Assembly: GCA_964017185.1 (NCBI GenBank)
Contig: OZ024874.1
Coordinates: 15,433,957-15,497,956, forward strand
Reading direction: 5' to 3'
Length of the DNA stretch: 64,000 nucleotides
From: Rugalucina vietnamica
Lineage: Eukaryota; Mollusca; Bivalvia; Lucinida; Lucinidae
Shown here: piece after piece, positions 45,434 to 56,018 of the stretch
How positions within the stretch are numbered: position 1 is the stretch's first letter
How the letters are laid out: each line of letters begins with the position of its first letter
Translations under genes and position numbers: made by a program
Notes under the pieces: generated by a model
Databases searched by the model: none
The model's input: the letters and a program-made list of their open reading frames with translations, nothing else
Told to the model about the DNA's origin: nothing

Positions 45434-48400
45434 AAAGACCCTTGGTTGGTGGCTAGTTCTCTCCCTTTTCGCTGTGGTGGTGGGTATCACCTACCTCAGA
45501 ACGCTAGACTCCTCTCCCTCGGGACAAATATCGCACCAGAATAACGCTTCATATGATTATGTAATTGGTAGGTAGAACTTTTTGATTACTTCACAACCTC
45601 GATATAACACGATTCGTTACATAACGAGTTTGCATATAACACGGTTTAGAGATACAAGTTAAATTCTCGATGAAACACGATCTGTCACACATAAGCGAAA
45701 ATCATCTGCGAGTATTTCCAGTCTAACAAAGCAAAAGAAGCGAAATAGGTGCCATTTATATTTGAGAGAAAAAATTTTGATCAAATTGAATCATAATTAT
45801 TACAACATACCGTTCCTAGCGTTAACACTAATGTCATTGTTCTGTTTGTAGTGGGTGGGGGTGCGGCGGGTTGTGTCCTAGCCGCCAGGCTGTCGGAGGA
45901 CCCCCGAGTCACGGTGCTCCTACTAGAGGCAGGAGGTGAGGAACTCACCAACATCTGGAATAGCGTGCCCTTGTGGAACCCACTAGGACAGGGAAGCGAC
46001 ACGGAATGGGGATATTATTCAACACCGCAGAAACAAGCTTGTTTGGCATCTAATAATAAGGTATTACACGTATTATAGATAGTACTCGTAGTTCTTAGCA
46101 GATTTTCAGAAAAGAGCGTGTTTTTTTTTCTCTCAAAAAACTCGTTGCGAACGTCAAGAAAGAAACAGACATAAGTATTCATCACATGACCAGCTCTCTT
46201 CCATAAAGGTGGTCAACCAGCTATCCTTTGTTCTTATACACAACATATCGTTCGAAAAACTCGACATTTTAACAACATTCAGACTGATAAATATTGCAGA
46301 AAATTATTTTGCACTGCAAGCAATCAAAATGATTTGAAACATTGGATTCGTTTGATCATGAGATACTATAATATGTGAGAATTTAAAGTTCTAAATATAG
46401 ATTCAGGTAGAAATAGATCTAATTGTTGTTACCTGGAATTGTTGTAACAATTTGTGGTCATTGACCTGTTATTTTAGCACCACCGTTGTTGTTTTATATA
46501 TAAAAAGCCGCGCAACTGATTCTCTTAGATTTCCTCTTCTGAAATGTATATCTTTATGCACGTTTGTGTAACCACGTTTTCTTCTATTGTGGAAGTGGTA
46601 GGGAATATTTTACTCTCCCCACCCCTGTGAGATATTGTCAGTTTTGCGTATCACCAGTATTAAATGTCGCAGTTGGCTATTCAATGGCTACTGTGCATCT
46701 TCTTTTTGACTAGAAATGCTACATACATGCACCCAAGTTACTCGGGGGTTCCGGTATGACAAACCGGATGTTGTACTCCCGTGGGAGCCGCCATGATTTT
46801 GTCACGTGGGCTAAAGACAAGGAGAAGACGTGGGAGTACAGCAACATTCTGCCATATTTCCTTAAATCTGAAGACATTCTTATTGAGGAGCAAAAGCTAT
46901 CAGGTAAGAAAGAAGAAGGACAGTAACTCATTTTACAAATGGAACTCCATATGAGCCGCATCGTGAGAAAACGGGATTGCAAGTTGCCTATGCGAAAACA
47001 AAGGCGCAGATCAGCTTCGCAGTAACTGCGAAGCTGATCAGCGCCTTTGTTTTCGCTACTCGGATAGTACAATTCCTCTTCTACTTAAATCCGAAATTTC
47101 AAGCTTCTAGCTCTTTTCTGAGCTTGTACAGGCCGGTTTGTGTCGGACCTGGTCGGAAACCCCGAAGACCGGTTTTCTTGCGTCGCGGCTCAATTATTAT
47201 GCTAGCTTATATTTGTTTCCAGAATAATCTTTCAATCTGTTGCGTCTCCAAGTTTTCTTTTTATACCGCATCTTATCATTTCTCATTAAAACCAAACTTT
47301 TAAACATTAAACATGTAATTTTTGTAAGCGGTGATTTATTTATGTCAGTATCTTTTTTAATTGTTCTCACATCTATAAATTGTTCTCAGATTTTCCCATT
47401 TTTTGGTCCCAGATTTTCACTCCAGTTCGGGACCTATCGCCATTTCCGGTGTACCACCCGAGTTGGGTGAACTCCATGAGTTATTTACATCGGCTGGTCA
47501 GGATTTACGATATAAAACGGTGGATTGTACGGGAAAAGAAAACATAGGTAGGTATGTAGGTCAATAAGTCTGTGCGAATCCGTGTAAAGCTTGACGCCAA
47601 TTACGGTGAATCAATAGATGTTTTTCTTGCAAATTAAAATAGAACATTATAGAATAAGTTGGATTAGAATCTGTTCATTGAAGCTCTTCCATTTACCTAC
47701 TCTCGTTCGTCCATTATGTTGGTTATATTTATTTTCGTTTGATAATTTGGCTACACAATGGCCGTGCTGGTTCCTTTGCAGGTTTTTGTCGTTTCCAGGC
47801 AACGGTTCGGGAAGGTCAAAGGTCAAGTTCTGTGAGGGAGTTCCTTAGACCAGTGATGGGTAGATCTAATCTCCATGTCTCTACACATTCCATAGCAATT
47901 AAAGTATGTCACCACGCGTTCGCTCCATTTGAACCCATATCGAATAGATTGTTAAACTGGTACTGCGAGTAGTATTTTCATTTTTTTTCTTTGCTTTTTG
48001 AGGCTCCCAAACATGAAACAGAAACTCATTAGAAGCAACACTGAAAATGAAGCGAGAGCTCTTTCGAGGGCCCGCAAAAAGATATACCAAACTTACTTTC
48101 AGAAGTTGCTATAATCAGGCATTTTATTTGCATGCAACTGAATGCCACTTTATCGTCAAGTCATTTCATGAAAATTCTGATTTTATTTCTTGCAGGTTCT
48201 CATAGCGAATAAGAAAGCTCTAGGTGTTGATTACATTCGCAATGGTAAGAAGCGGACGGTTGGTGCCAAGAAAGAAGTTATTCTGACAGCAGGGGCTATA
48301 GGATCGCCACAGCTCCTCATGCTGTCAGGGATCGGGCCGAACGGTCATTTGGATGCATTGAAAGTAGGTTATGTTTCAAGTGAAAAGGAATAATTGGCAA

Positions 48401-51400
48401 TACAGACTAAAACGCGTGCGCACATTAGTTTTAATTGATTATTGAAATTATTGAAAACGTTTATACCAAATGTTGGACAAAGATAAATGGCTCAGTAAAT
48501 ACTACCTCCCACAGCTTGTGGTTGGCCGCTGTAACATGGGTTTATATGTTCACGTAACTCCAGTATTAACTGATTAAATGAAATAGGCTGAGATCCTTTA
48601 AAAGCAGTGAGCATATTAATGAGAAAAGGGATGGGCCATACCACGCTTTCGGCTACTTAAGCCTCTTCGGCTACGGTGACCATTTAGATTTGGCAAAATG
48701 GAGTCAAAGTGAAATACTGTAATTTTGCGACTTCAACAGGAAAGTCGATACAAAAAGACTAGTATTGTCCAAATAGAGCCAATGGTTAGAAAATGAATCT
48801 AAACCGATAATGTAATGGATTTCTGATTTCTCAGAATACCCTCGCTGTACTTGAAGGACCAAAAGGAAAATGTAACCTGCTCTATGGATGATGTACGGGG
48901 AGACATTTTACATGTTTTAGGGCCACCACAGGGCACAGCACCAACAAGTACTTTTTTGTAAATCTATTGTAGATTCCAGTTCATGCCAATCTACCAGTCG
49001 GGTCCAACCTCCAAGACCACGTGACATACAAGCTGCTCGTACACACGAACGAGTCGTATACAATAACTTCTGAGAGAGCTTTTAATATCTATTCTTATAT
49101 ACAGTATTTCCTCTTAGGGAAAGGTATGTTATGAATTTATGTTATTCATATTGCCAATGAACTCAGTTAGTGCAGCAATATGGTGACAAAGTTTGACAGA
49201 ATTGCTCACTAAATGATAAAAGCAAAACACTTTGTATGAGCAATGAATTAATGATAACAATTATTTTTGGATAGGGACCCATCTGATATCATCCAAGATG
49301 GCCGCCATTTTCCAAGATGGCCGCCAAAATCCTTTGAAAATACTGTAATCATCTTACTGGGCCCAATGCACTGTACAAAATCCATAGAAATAGCTTTATT
49401 TTGCACTTTTGACGTTTATTTGTCTTTAATTTACATGCTACAATGAGATAAAAACATAGGGATACATTCAAATACCTATTTAGGGGCAAATATTGCGAAA
49501 AATGGCTGAAATTGTCAAAAAAATAAAAAATGAAAAAAATGTCTCGGAAATAATTTTGGATGTATAAGTACTAAGTTGTAGTTGAGTTGTGACTTGCTAT
49601 GAATCAATTATCCTTGTTATAATAATCATGTGAAAACCAAACTAATGACTATGATTTTGAAAATGCCACATTCATTCTAATAAATGCTCGTTCAGGTACA
49701 AGATAATAAGCGTGTTTACATTCCGCGGCTGAAAAAGTTGAAAACGTAAACTAACATTTTGGTGGCCAATAATTTATGATTTAAGGATTATTAGCCTAAT
49801 ATAATATGACCATTTAAATGTTTGAAAGGACTTAAGAGGAAAAGATAATGATACGTTTATTGCAATTATTGCAAAAATATGGTAAAAACTGTTCGGCTGG
49901 CAAGAATTTTGATTGTAGCTAGGCTGCCAGATGGTAAAAAGCCATCAAAAAGCACTTTAGGTGGCCACCTGTTTAGCACAAATTTCCTTTGTACAGTAAT
50001 TTAGTACTGTCTTTGGGAAGTATGAAAACCAATGTTGTTTTTTTCGGTCAAGATGACTGCAAAAGTACTTTTATTGTGGGTGAAAGTTACGTATTCGTCT
50101 GTTACTTCTTGGACAACCATCGGATCCCTAATCTTAAGTTTGCTGCCTTTTTCATGGTTGTGTAATAGATTTTCATTGCACAGCTGCTAATATTTGAAAT
50201 GTAGCACTATGGACACTTATTTAAACTGTAAGGATCTGCTGCATGCCTATTCTCCATATTAAAAGTGTTCGAGCACAAATCTGAACATCCACTGACAGTA
50301 ATGTGCATGTGTTATGTACGTTTAAATAACCTTGGGAAATAAAACAAAAATATGTGACAGCATTCACTAGAATGATTGCTATGACAATGTTCTATAGCCA
50401 TATAATAAGATATATAAACATGCTGGCTATCGTAATGCTCAAATATCAAAGAGATTTTCAGACATTAGAGGAAAATAACAGATAAATTAAGGGGGTATAC
50501 CAACAACATTGCTGATATCTCAGCAACCAAAAACTCTAGAGAGCTGAACTTTATATCAAACGATTGTTAGAATAATGTTCTATAATAATATGATAAGATT
50601 CAGAAAGAATTCAACTTTCTCAGTGTTCAAATATTCATAAGAACTTTCAATATTAGAGAAATATCACAAAACAAAGGAGGGGGTATACCTACAGAAACAT
50701 TTATAGCTCAGCAACCAAAAGTCATAGAGAGCTGAAATTGGTAACAAATAGTTGTTATGTGTTATGAAAACATTCTACAACCACGAAATAAGATACATAA
50801 ACAATCCTACTTTCTTGTTGTTGGAATATTGATGAGAACTTTGAATATTAGATATTAATCTTAGAAAAATACAGGGGTATGCAACCAAATGTTCTAGAGA
50901 GCTGAAATTAGTATCAAATAATTGCTATGACAATATTCTATAACCACGTAATAGGATATAAGCAAGCTGACTTTCTTGTTGCTCGAATATTTAAGAAACC
51001 TTAAGATATAAGAAAAAATCACTGGCAAACGAAGGGGGTATACCAATAGAAATGCTAATATCTAAGTGACCAAACGCTCCAGAGAGCTGAAATTGTTATC
51101 AAATGATTGCTATGATAATGTTCTATAATCACATGCTAAGATACACAAACAATCTGAATTACTTGTTTTTCGAATATTGATAAAAACTTTAAATATTAGA
51201 GAAAAATCACAGAAAAGTGGAGGGGCTATACCAACAAAACAAATTATAACTCAGCAACCAAAAGTCGTAGAAAGCTGAAATTGGTATCAAATGATTGCTA
51301 TGATAATGTTGAACAATCAAATGATAAGATAAATGAAAATTTCGACTTTCTTATTGTTTCAATATTGATGAAAACTTAAAATATAAGAGATAAAAAATCA

Positions 51401-53049
51401 CAGACATATAGTGGGGGTATACCAACAGAAACGTTTATATCTCAGCAACCAAAAGTCATAGAGACCTGAAATTGGTATCAATTGATTGATATAACAATAA
51501 TGTACAACCATGTAATAAGATATATGAACAAGCTGACAATCCTGATGCAAAACTTTAAGAAAACTTAAGATATAAGAGAAAAAACACAGACAACTGAAGG
51601 GGGTATACCAATAAAATCACTATTTTAAGTGCAAAAGTGACACTTTTATGATGAAAATGAAATTCACTGGCATTATATGTCATGAAATATATCAACTAAT
51701 GACTTATCTGATATAAATATCAAAGAAATAGACACATATACGATAGTACCCATGTATATTACTGGGACTCAGCGGCCATCTTGGATTTGGCAGCCATCTT
51801 GGATGATTTTTCGTGGGTCCCTATCTTAAATTATTTGGAACATCATATACTGTCATCATGCCAACTTCCATGCTTTTATCATGAGGTGAGCAATTTTTTC
51901 ACCATATTGCTGCACTAAGTGCGATTTTAGCAAACAAGGTCATTTAAACATATATCACCAACAAGTATCCATCAATTCAGTTAAAACATAATACAAAAAA
52001 GTAATATTTAGCCAAGGAAGCAACACTTACTTAATGAAAATGTTCGGAGGTATAAAAAACGACGATGCCATGCGCGAATCCAGAAAATTTTCTCGGGGAG
52101 GGGGCGGGGGGTCCAAAGTCCCAGAAGGGGTCTGACGGAAAATTTCAACATGGCAAAAATTAATAATCTGGCAATTCCAAGGGGGGGGAGGGGGTCCGGA
52201 CCCCCTGTCCCCCCCCCCCCTCCGGATTCGCCCATGGATGCAGCAATTAAATCAAGAGCTTTCTTTCCAGGGATTTTAGCATCAAATGAAGGTATCTTTG
52301 GGACTGCTCAACTTAAAACAGACAAGAAATCTACCAGTCTATCACCAGACGTACAGCTTACATTATCCGCGGTCCTGGACGAATTTCACCAGGTAATTTA
52401 TCAGACTCATGTGTAAATTCTGGTGTTTGATAATGAAGTTTTGCAGAAAAAAATATGAAATTATTGTCCATTCCACAGTTTTCTTTAAAGATAGATGCAG
52501 GTTTAAGATTTTGGACAAAAACTCAGCATCTTATTCTGAAGTGCATTAAGAAAATTACAAAATAAGTGCCACGCACCGAGACTCAGTGAATTTCACATAT
52601 TTAGCCACAAACTCCATTTCTAAGGAATAACATTGAGGGTCGGTTTGTTGTAGAAACTAAAACACCAATAATGTCAATTTCTGGTACATGTTCTACAGCC
52701 GTCCAGTAATTCTAGCTCCCCGGAGGCGGAGGGATTCACAATCACCGTGGAACTACTTCAACCCGAAAGCCGTGGCAGCGTACGATTGGCGAGTAGTAAT
52801 CCATTTACCCCACCAATCATAGATCCGTCATATTTGTCCTCTCAGAGGGATGTTAACACACTAGTTAGAGGTATGGTCTTAAAGCATAGACCACATAAGT
52901 TAATTTGCATGATGCAAGATATCCCAAAGAATTTTATAAAGCTATTTTGAAGTGGGGTATTTTCGTCCCTTAATGCATGTAGCCCTTTCAGTTGGGTAGA
53001 TTTGTGTTTGACTGGTTTGTTGTCAAGTAGGCTTTAATATACGTATATT

Positions 53050-53093
<44 letters not shown>

Positions 53094-53102
53094 GTCAATC
53101 AG

Positions 53103-53133
<31 letters not shown>

Positions 53134-54678
53134 GTCAGTCAGTCAGTCAGATTAGTCAGTCATTCTATCAGTAAATGAGCCGCCTCATGGGAAAACCAAC
53201 AATCTGCATAAGCGAAAACAAACTTCGGACGCAGATCAGCTTCGCTACTCGGATAGTACAATTCCTCTTCTACTTAAATCCGAAATTTCAAGCTTCTAGC
53301 TCTTTCCTGTGCTTGTACAGGCTGGTTTGTGTCAGACCTGTTCGGAAACCACATTGTTGGTTTTCCCACGAGGTGGCTCTATGTTCGATTATTTTTCGTT
53401 GTACAGGCATCAAAGTCGGTCTCTCACTCCTCACTACTCCATCAATAAAGCCCCTGAAAGCTAAGCTAGTGCCCAATCCATCATCGTTGTGTAAACAACA
53501 CCGTATCAAAAGCGACACCTACTGGGAATGTTTGATACGTAACCTAGCGGTCGGTGCCGGACAGATAACATCTACCTGCTCAATGGGGTCGGGCTCAAAT
53601 CAGAATTCGGTCGTGGACTCTCATTTAAGGTGAGTTGTTTGCATATGAACCTCTGTTATATGTTTTGTTGTGGTCTGATTATGGCTTAACGTCCTAGTCA
53701 CCATTCCGGCTCTCCACCATTAGCCACCCCCCCCCCCCCCCCCCTGCGCGGGTAATAATTATAAGAATACATGTATATAAAAATTAAGTTTCCGACAACC
53801 AATGACCTTGACCCAAACGTGTTAATCCTTTAATGATATGCGTTTGGTATTTAGTAACTTTTGTAACTTTTTCAATTAGTTAAATCAGCTACATTTGATA
53901 TTCAAAGCAAAATGTCTACACGTGGGACCTGAGTTCACTATATTACACACCATAGTTAATACAGACACGTTTCTTTTGAAATCAATGTAATTTGTTGCTG
54001 AGCATGACAAAACTTGATTTTGCATGCGCTATTCAGCTGACAAGCACTGTTTTGATTTCACATTTAGTGCAACCCCTATTTTAAATACATAATTATACGA
54101 ATTTTAAGCCTCTATAACAGTCTCTTTGGTTGTACAGCCCGGATCGTTTTGCACTGGTCGGAAACCTTAATGTCATTTTTGGAGGGGAACTATGAACTTG
54201 AAACATTGCTCTTTGGATACGGAGTGATTTGTCAATATCATTGAAATTTACTTTTCAAAAAGTAAAAATTGATAAGTTGTCAGTCAATCGTTACAATCGA
54301 CCGAATTATTTAAGTTGTCACATGATAGGTCATTATGTGTCATGTTGAACAGCAAAATGCGTCATCTACTTTTTTCATTCAATATTTTACTTAAAACATC
54401 GGGTCATTCAATGTCTCAGAGTTATAGGGTTTTGATATAATATAACGTTCTCGGCTGTAAAACAAGGTTTAATCAGTATTTTTGACATTTCTTTTAGAGT
54501 AAAAGGAATCCAGAATCTTCGAGTTGCTGATGCCAGCGTAATTCCATCAAGCGTCTCGGGTGATTTGGCTGCAACGGCGATCATGGTCGCAGAGAAGGCT
54601 GCAGATCTTATCAGAGGGCATGAAAGCGTCAAGTTCTACAGAAAAATATCTGAAAGGGCCCTCAAACTGAAAGTCTAA
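45434..54678 (+). CDS. GMC-family FAD oxidoreductase (glucose/choline dehydrogenase-like), 11 exons
   Basis: Exons read from splice sites and phase: 45434-45567, 45852-46060, 46714-46903, 47413-47547, 47782-47903, 48196-48363, 48973-49123, 52271-52392, 52699-52870, 53407-53629, 54498-54678 (stop at 54676). All junctions are GT/AG and phases agree, giving about 602 residues, the usual family length. The start codon is missing and must be on an earlier exon. In order: signal-anchor segment [21 protein letters not shown] motif [16 protein letters not shown] with [29 protein letters not shown] (GMC signature 1 region); [21 protein letters not shown]; signature 2 [56 protein letters not shown] near the C-terminus. 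GMC enzymes oxidise alcohols or sugars with FAD. Here the usual catalytic His (YHPxGTC) reads GQITSTC, and the usual second residue (GNxNA) reads GDLAA, so activity is doubtful. Introns carry P elements and a large TIR element. Confidence 0.93.
46953..47191 (+). mobile_element. Palindromic element P in a GMC intron
   Basis: GAGCCGCATCGTGAGAAAAC to CTTGCGTCGCGGCTC, with perfect hairpin GATCAGCTTCGCAGTAACTG...CGAAGCTGATC. It lies in the intron between the exons at 46714 and 47413. Confidence 0.85.
48364..48972. other. GMC intron, no repeat recognised
   Basis: Intron of about 600 bp between the signature-2 exon and the [10 protein letters not shown] exon. A short inverted pair GCCTCTTCGGCTA/CGGCTACTTAAGCC near 48650 is the only structure noticed. 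Confidence 0.4.
49170..51915. mobile_element. 2.75-kb TIR element in the largest GMC intron
   Basis: TA-GTGCAGCAATATGGTGA at the left and the inverted TCACCATATTGCTGCAC-TA at the right (with one local mismatch) define the element and a TA target duplication. The inverted homology continues patchily for about 200 bp, through TGATAAAAGCA, GATAGGGACCCA and two CCAAGATGGCCGCC-type motifs per end. The middle carries a 188-bp tandem array. There is no reading frame for a transposase, so it is non-autonomous. It is spliced out between exons 48973-49123 and 52271-52392. Confidence 0.8.
50340..51615. repeat. 188-bp tandem array inside the TIR element
   Basis: GGGGGTATACC starts units at 50491, 50679, 50873 (variant), 51034, 51222, 51413 and 51599, spaced 161-194 bp. 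Each unit also has CTCAGCAACCAAAAGTC, GAGAGCTGAAATTGGTATCA and GTTCTATAACCA blocks. The units are clearly diverged from one another, so the array is old. Confidence 0.85.
52069..52234. repeat. G/C-rich inverted-repeat element just upstream of a GMC exon
   Basis: CCATGCGCGAATCCAG followed by G runs and GGTCC is inverted at GGACCCCCTGTCC followed by C runs and CGGATTCGCCCATGG. G runs of 5-9 could form G-quadruplexes. It ends 36 bp before the splice acceptor at 52270. Confidence 0.7.
53052..53153. repeat. (AATC)n microsatellite with CAGT variants
   Basis: A tetranucleotide run AATC changing to AGTC units at two places, inside the GMC intron between 52870 and 53407 and directly left of a P element. 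Confidence 0.95.
53177..53379 (+). mobile_element. Palindromic element P, hairpin deleted
   Basis: GAGCCGCCTCATGGGAAAAC to CCCACGAGGTGGCTC. The inner hairpin is shortened: GCAGATCAGCTTCG passes directly to CTACTCGG. It lies 27 bp upstream of the GMC exon at 53407. Confidence 0.8.
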
Positions 54679-54684
54679 CACCAG

Positions 54685-54940
54685 GAAAACATGTCCATGC
54701 CATGTACACCCCCTTGAATCCCAATTTTGTATAGCTAAACTGGGGTATGCAGGGGTATACCTATTTTTATTATTTTTGCTCAAAACATAGATTGTAGGTA
54801 CTCGTTAGAGGCGGTTCTAACGTGTACCCACAACCTATGTTTTGAGCAAAAATAAGAAAATATCCAAAAATGCATTGATTTTTTTTTCAATTTTGCAGCT
54901 TTAAAAATCTCTGTATATTGCATGGGCATGTTTTCGTAAT
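54685..54940 (+). repeat. Element H forming the start of the GMC 3' UTR
   Basis: The copy begins (GGAAAACATGTCC) only a few bases after the stop codon at 54676-54678. It includes GTTAGAGGCGGTTCTAAC with a shortened stem, and ends CATGGGCATGTTTTCGTAAT. It probably lies in the transcribed 3' UTR. Confidence 0.65.
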
Positions 54941-54945
54941 GACAT

Positions 54946-55680
54946 TATTGTACAGAACATAGGAGGGTTATATCGGAACGAGCATTCAATGGGCATGTCT
55001 GGAATTTGAACTGACTTTTTAAAACATCAGCAAACACGAGTGCAGTCAAATGTTGCAGAGCTCCGCAGTTTATAAGAACATATAGAAGGGTTATATCAGA
55101 ACGAACATTCAATGTGCATGTCTAGGATTTGAATTGACTAAAACATCAGACAACACAAGAGCAGTCAAAAGTTGCAGAGCTCTACCGGCAAAGCGTCGAA
55201 TTTGGAGCGAGAGGCGCTGGTTTTGAACTCTACCACCACCATGTAAAGTCTTGATGCACGTCACACTGAGCCTCGAGTAACTAGCTTCCTCCTAATATGA
55301 CTGAAAAATTGTTGACTTGTCGTAAGTCTTGATACTCAAAACACCCTGAAGTTGAAGTTTATTGAAGTTTAGGCTATATTAAGAGATGAGTTGTAGATTT
55401 TGCATTTTAATACTTAATTTATTTCATGTAATTTTGATATTATTATACATAACATCATGATTTCAAAGAATCAAGCCAATATAAAATGTTCTTGCATTTT
55501 ATTTCAAGAAATTATAATAAAACCTTTCCTATCTATAGTGTTTGTTTAGTCATTTTAGTGTCCATGAAAAATGAAAAATGTTATTGACTATACTTTTTTG
55601 TATCTATACAAACTCGACTCATTGCAGATGGATATAAAGCTAGAACTGTCTAAATGATCTTTCAATGAAAATTAATCTAT
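54946..55680. other. Intergenic stretch between convergent genes
   Basis: No gene. Two diverged direct copies of a unit of about 120 bp (AACATAGGAGGGTTATATCG / AACATATAGAAGGGTTATAT through CAGTCAAA..GTTGCAGAGCTC) lie at about 54956-55065 and 55077-55185. An AATAAA at 55516-55521 is a possible polyadenylation signal for the GMC gene. Confidence 0.4.
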
Positions 55681-55686
55681 CTAATT

Positions 55687-55887
55687 GAGCCGCCACATCA
55701 GAAAACCGACAATGTGTACATACCAAAACAAGGCACACTTCAGCTTTGCAGTAACTTCACAGCCGATCAGCGCATTTGCCGTTTTCGATCCAGGGATAGT
55801 ACATTGTCTCATCTTTCTAAATCTAATCATTTTCTGTGGCTGTACGGCCTGGTTTGTGTCATCTAGATTGTAGGCTTGTGAAGGTTC
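55687..55887 (+). repeat. Palindromic element P, divergent
   Basis: GAGCCGCCACATCAGAAAAC to AAGGTTC, with a weakened hairpin (TTCAGCTTTGCAGTAACTTC...CACAGCCGATCAG). It sits downstream of the sulfotransferase-like gene. Confidence 0.7.
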
Positions 55888-56018
55888 AAATGAACAACAG
55901 ACATGGAGCCTAATTGATAGTGGTGTTGAGATAACAGTGATAACAAGGCATCTTCTGCCACGGTCAACAGAATGCTGGTGACTAGAGTCCAATGTGTCTG
56001 TAACCTTTTCCATAAGCA

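Larger units (their letters stand above)
30442..46414 (+). repeat. Tandem segmental duplication, copy 2 (16.0 kb)
   Basis: Direct copy of 16566-30441, longer by a 2,073-bp segment at 42548-44620 and by longer simple-sequence runs (A run after 44843, CT run after 40328). It supplies exons 1 and 2 of the recognisable GMC gene that continues beyond its right end. Confidence 0.97.

Noticed and set aside
16566-46414. Duplication as two allelic haplotypes joined by the assembler
   Set aside because: Not fully excluded, but the copies are almost identical whereas bivalve haplotypes usually differ by a percent or more. The junction shows a clean microhomology. Long-read spanning data would settle it.
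53175-53633. 152-codon frame starting in a P element
   Set aside because: Only the part from 53407 is a real GMC exon, and in the GMC frame it begins after a splice acceptor. The upstream codons translate a repeat.
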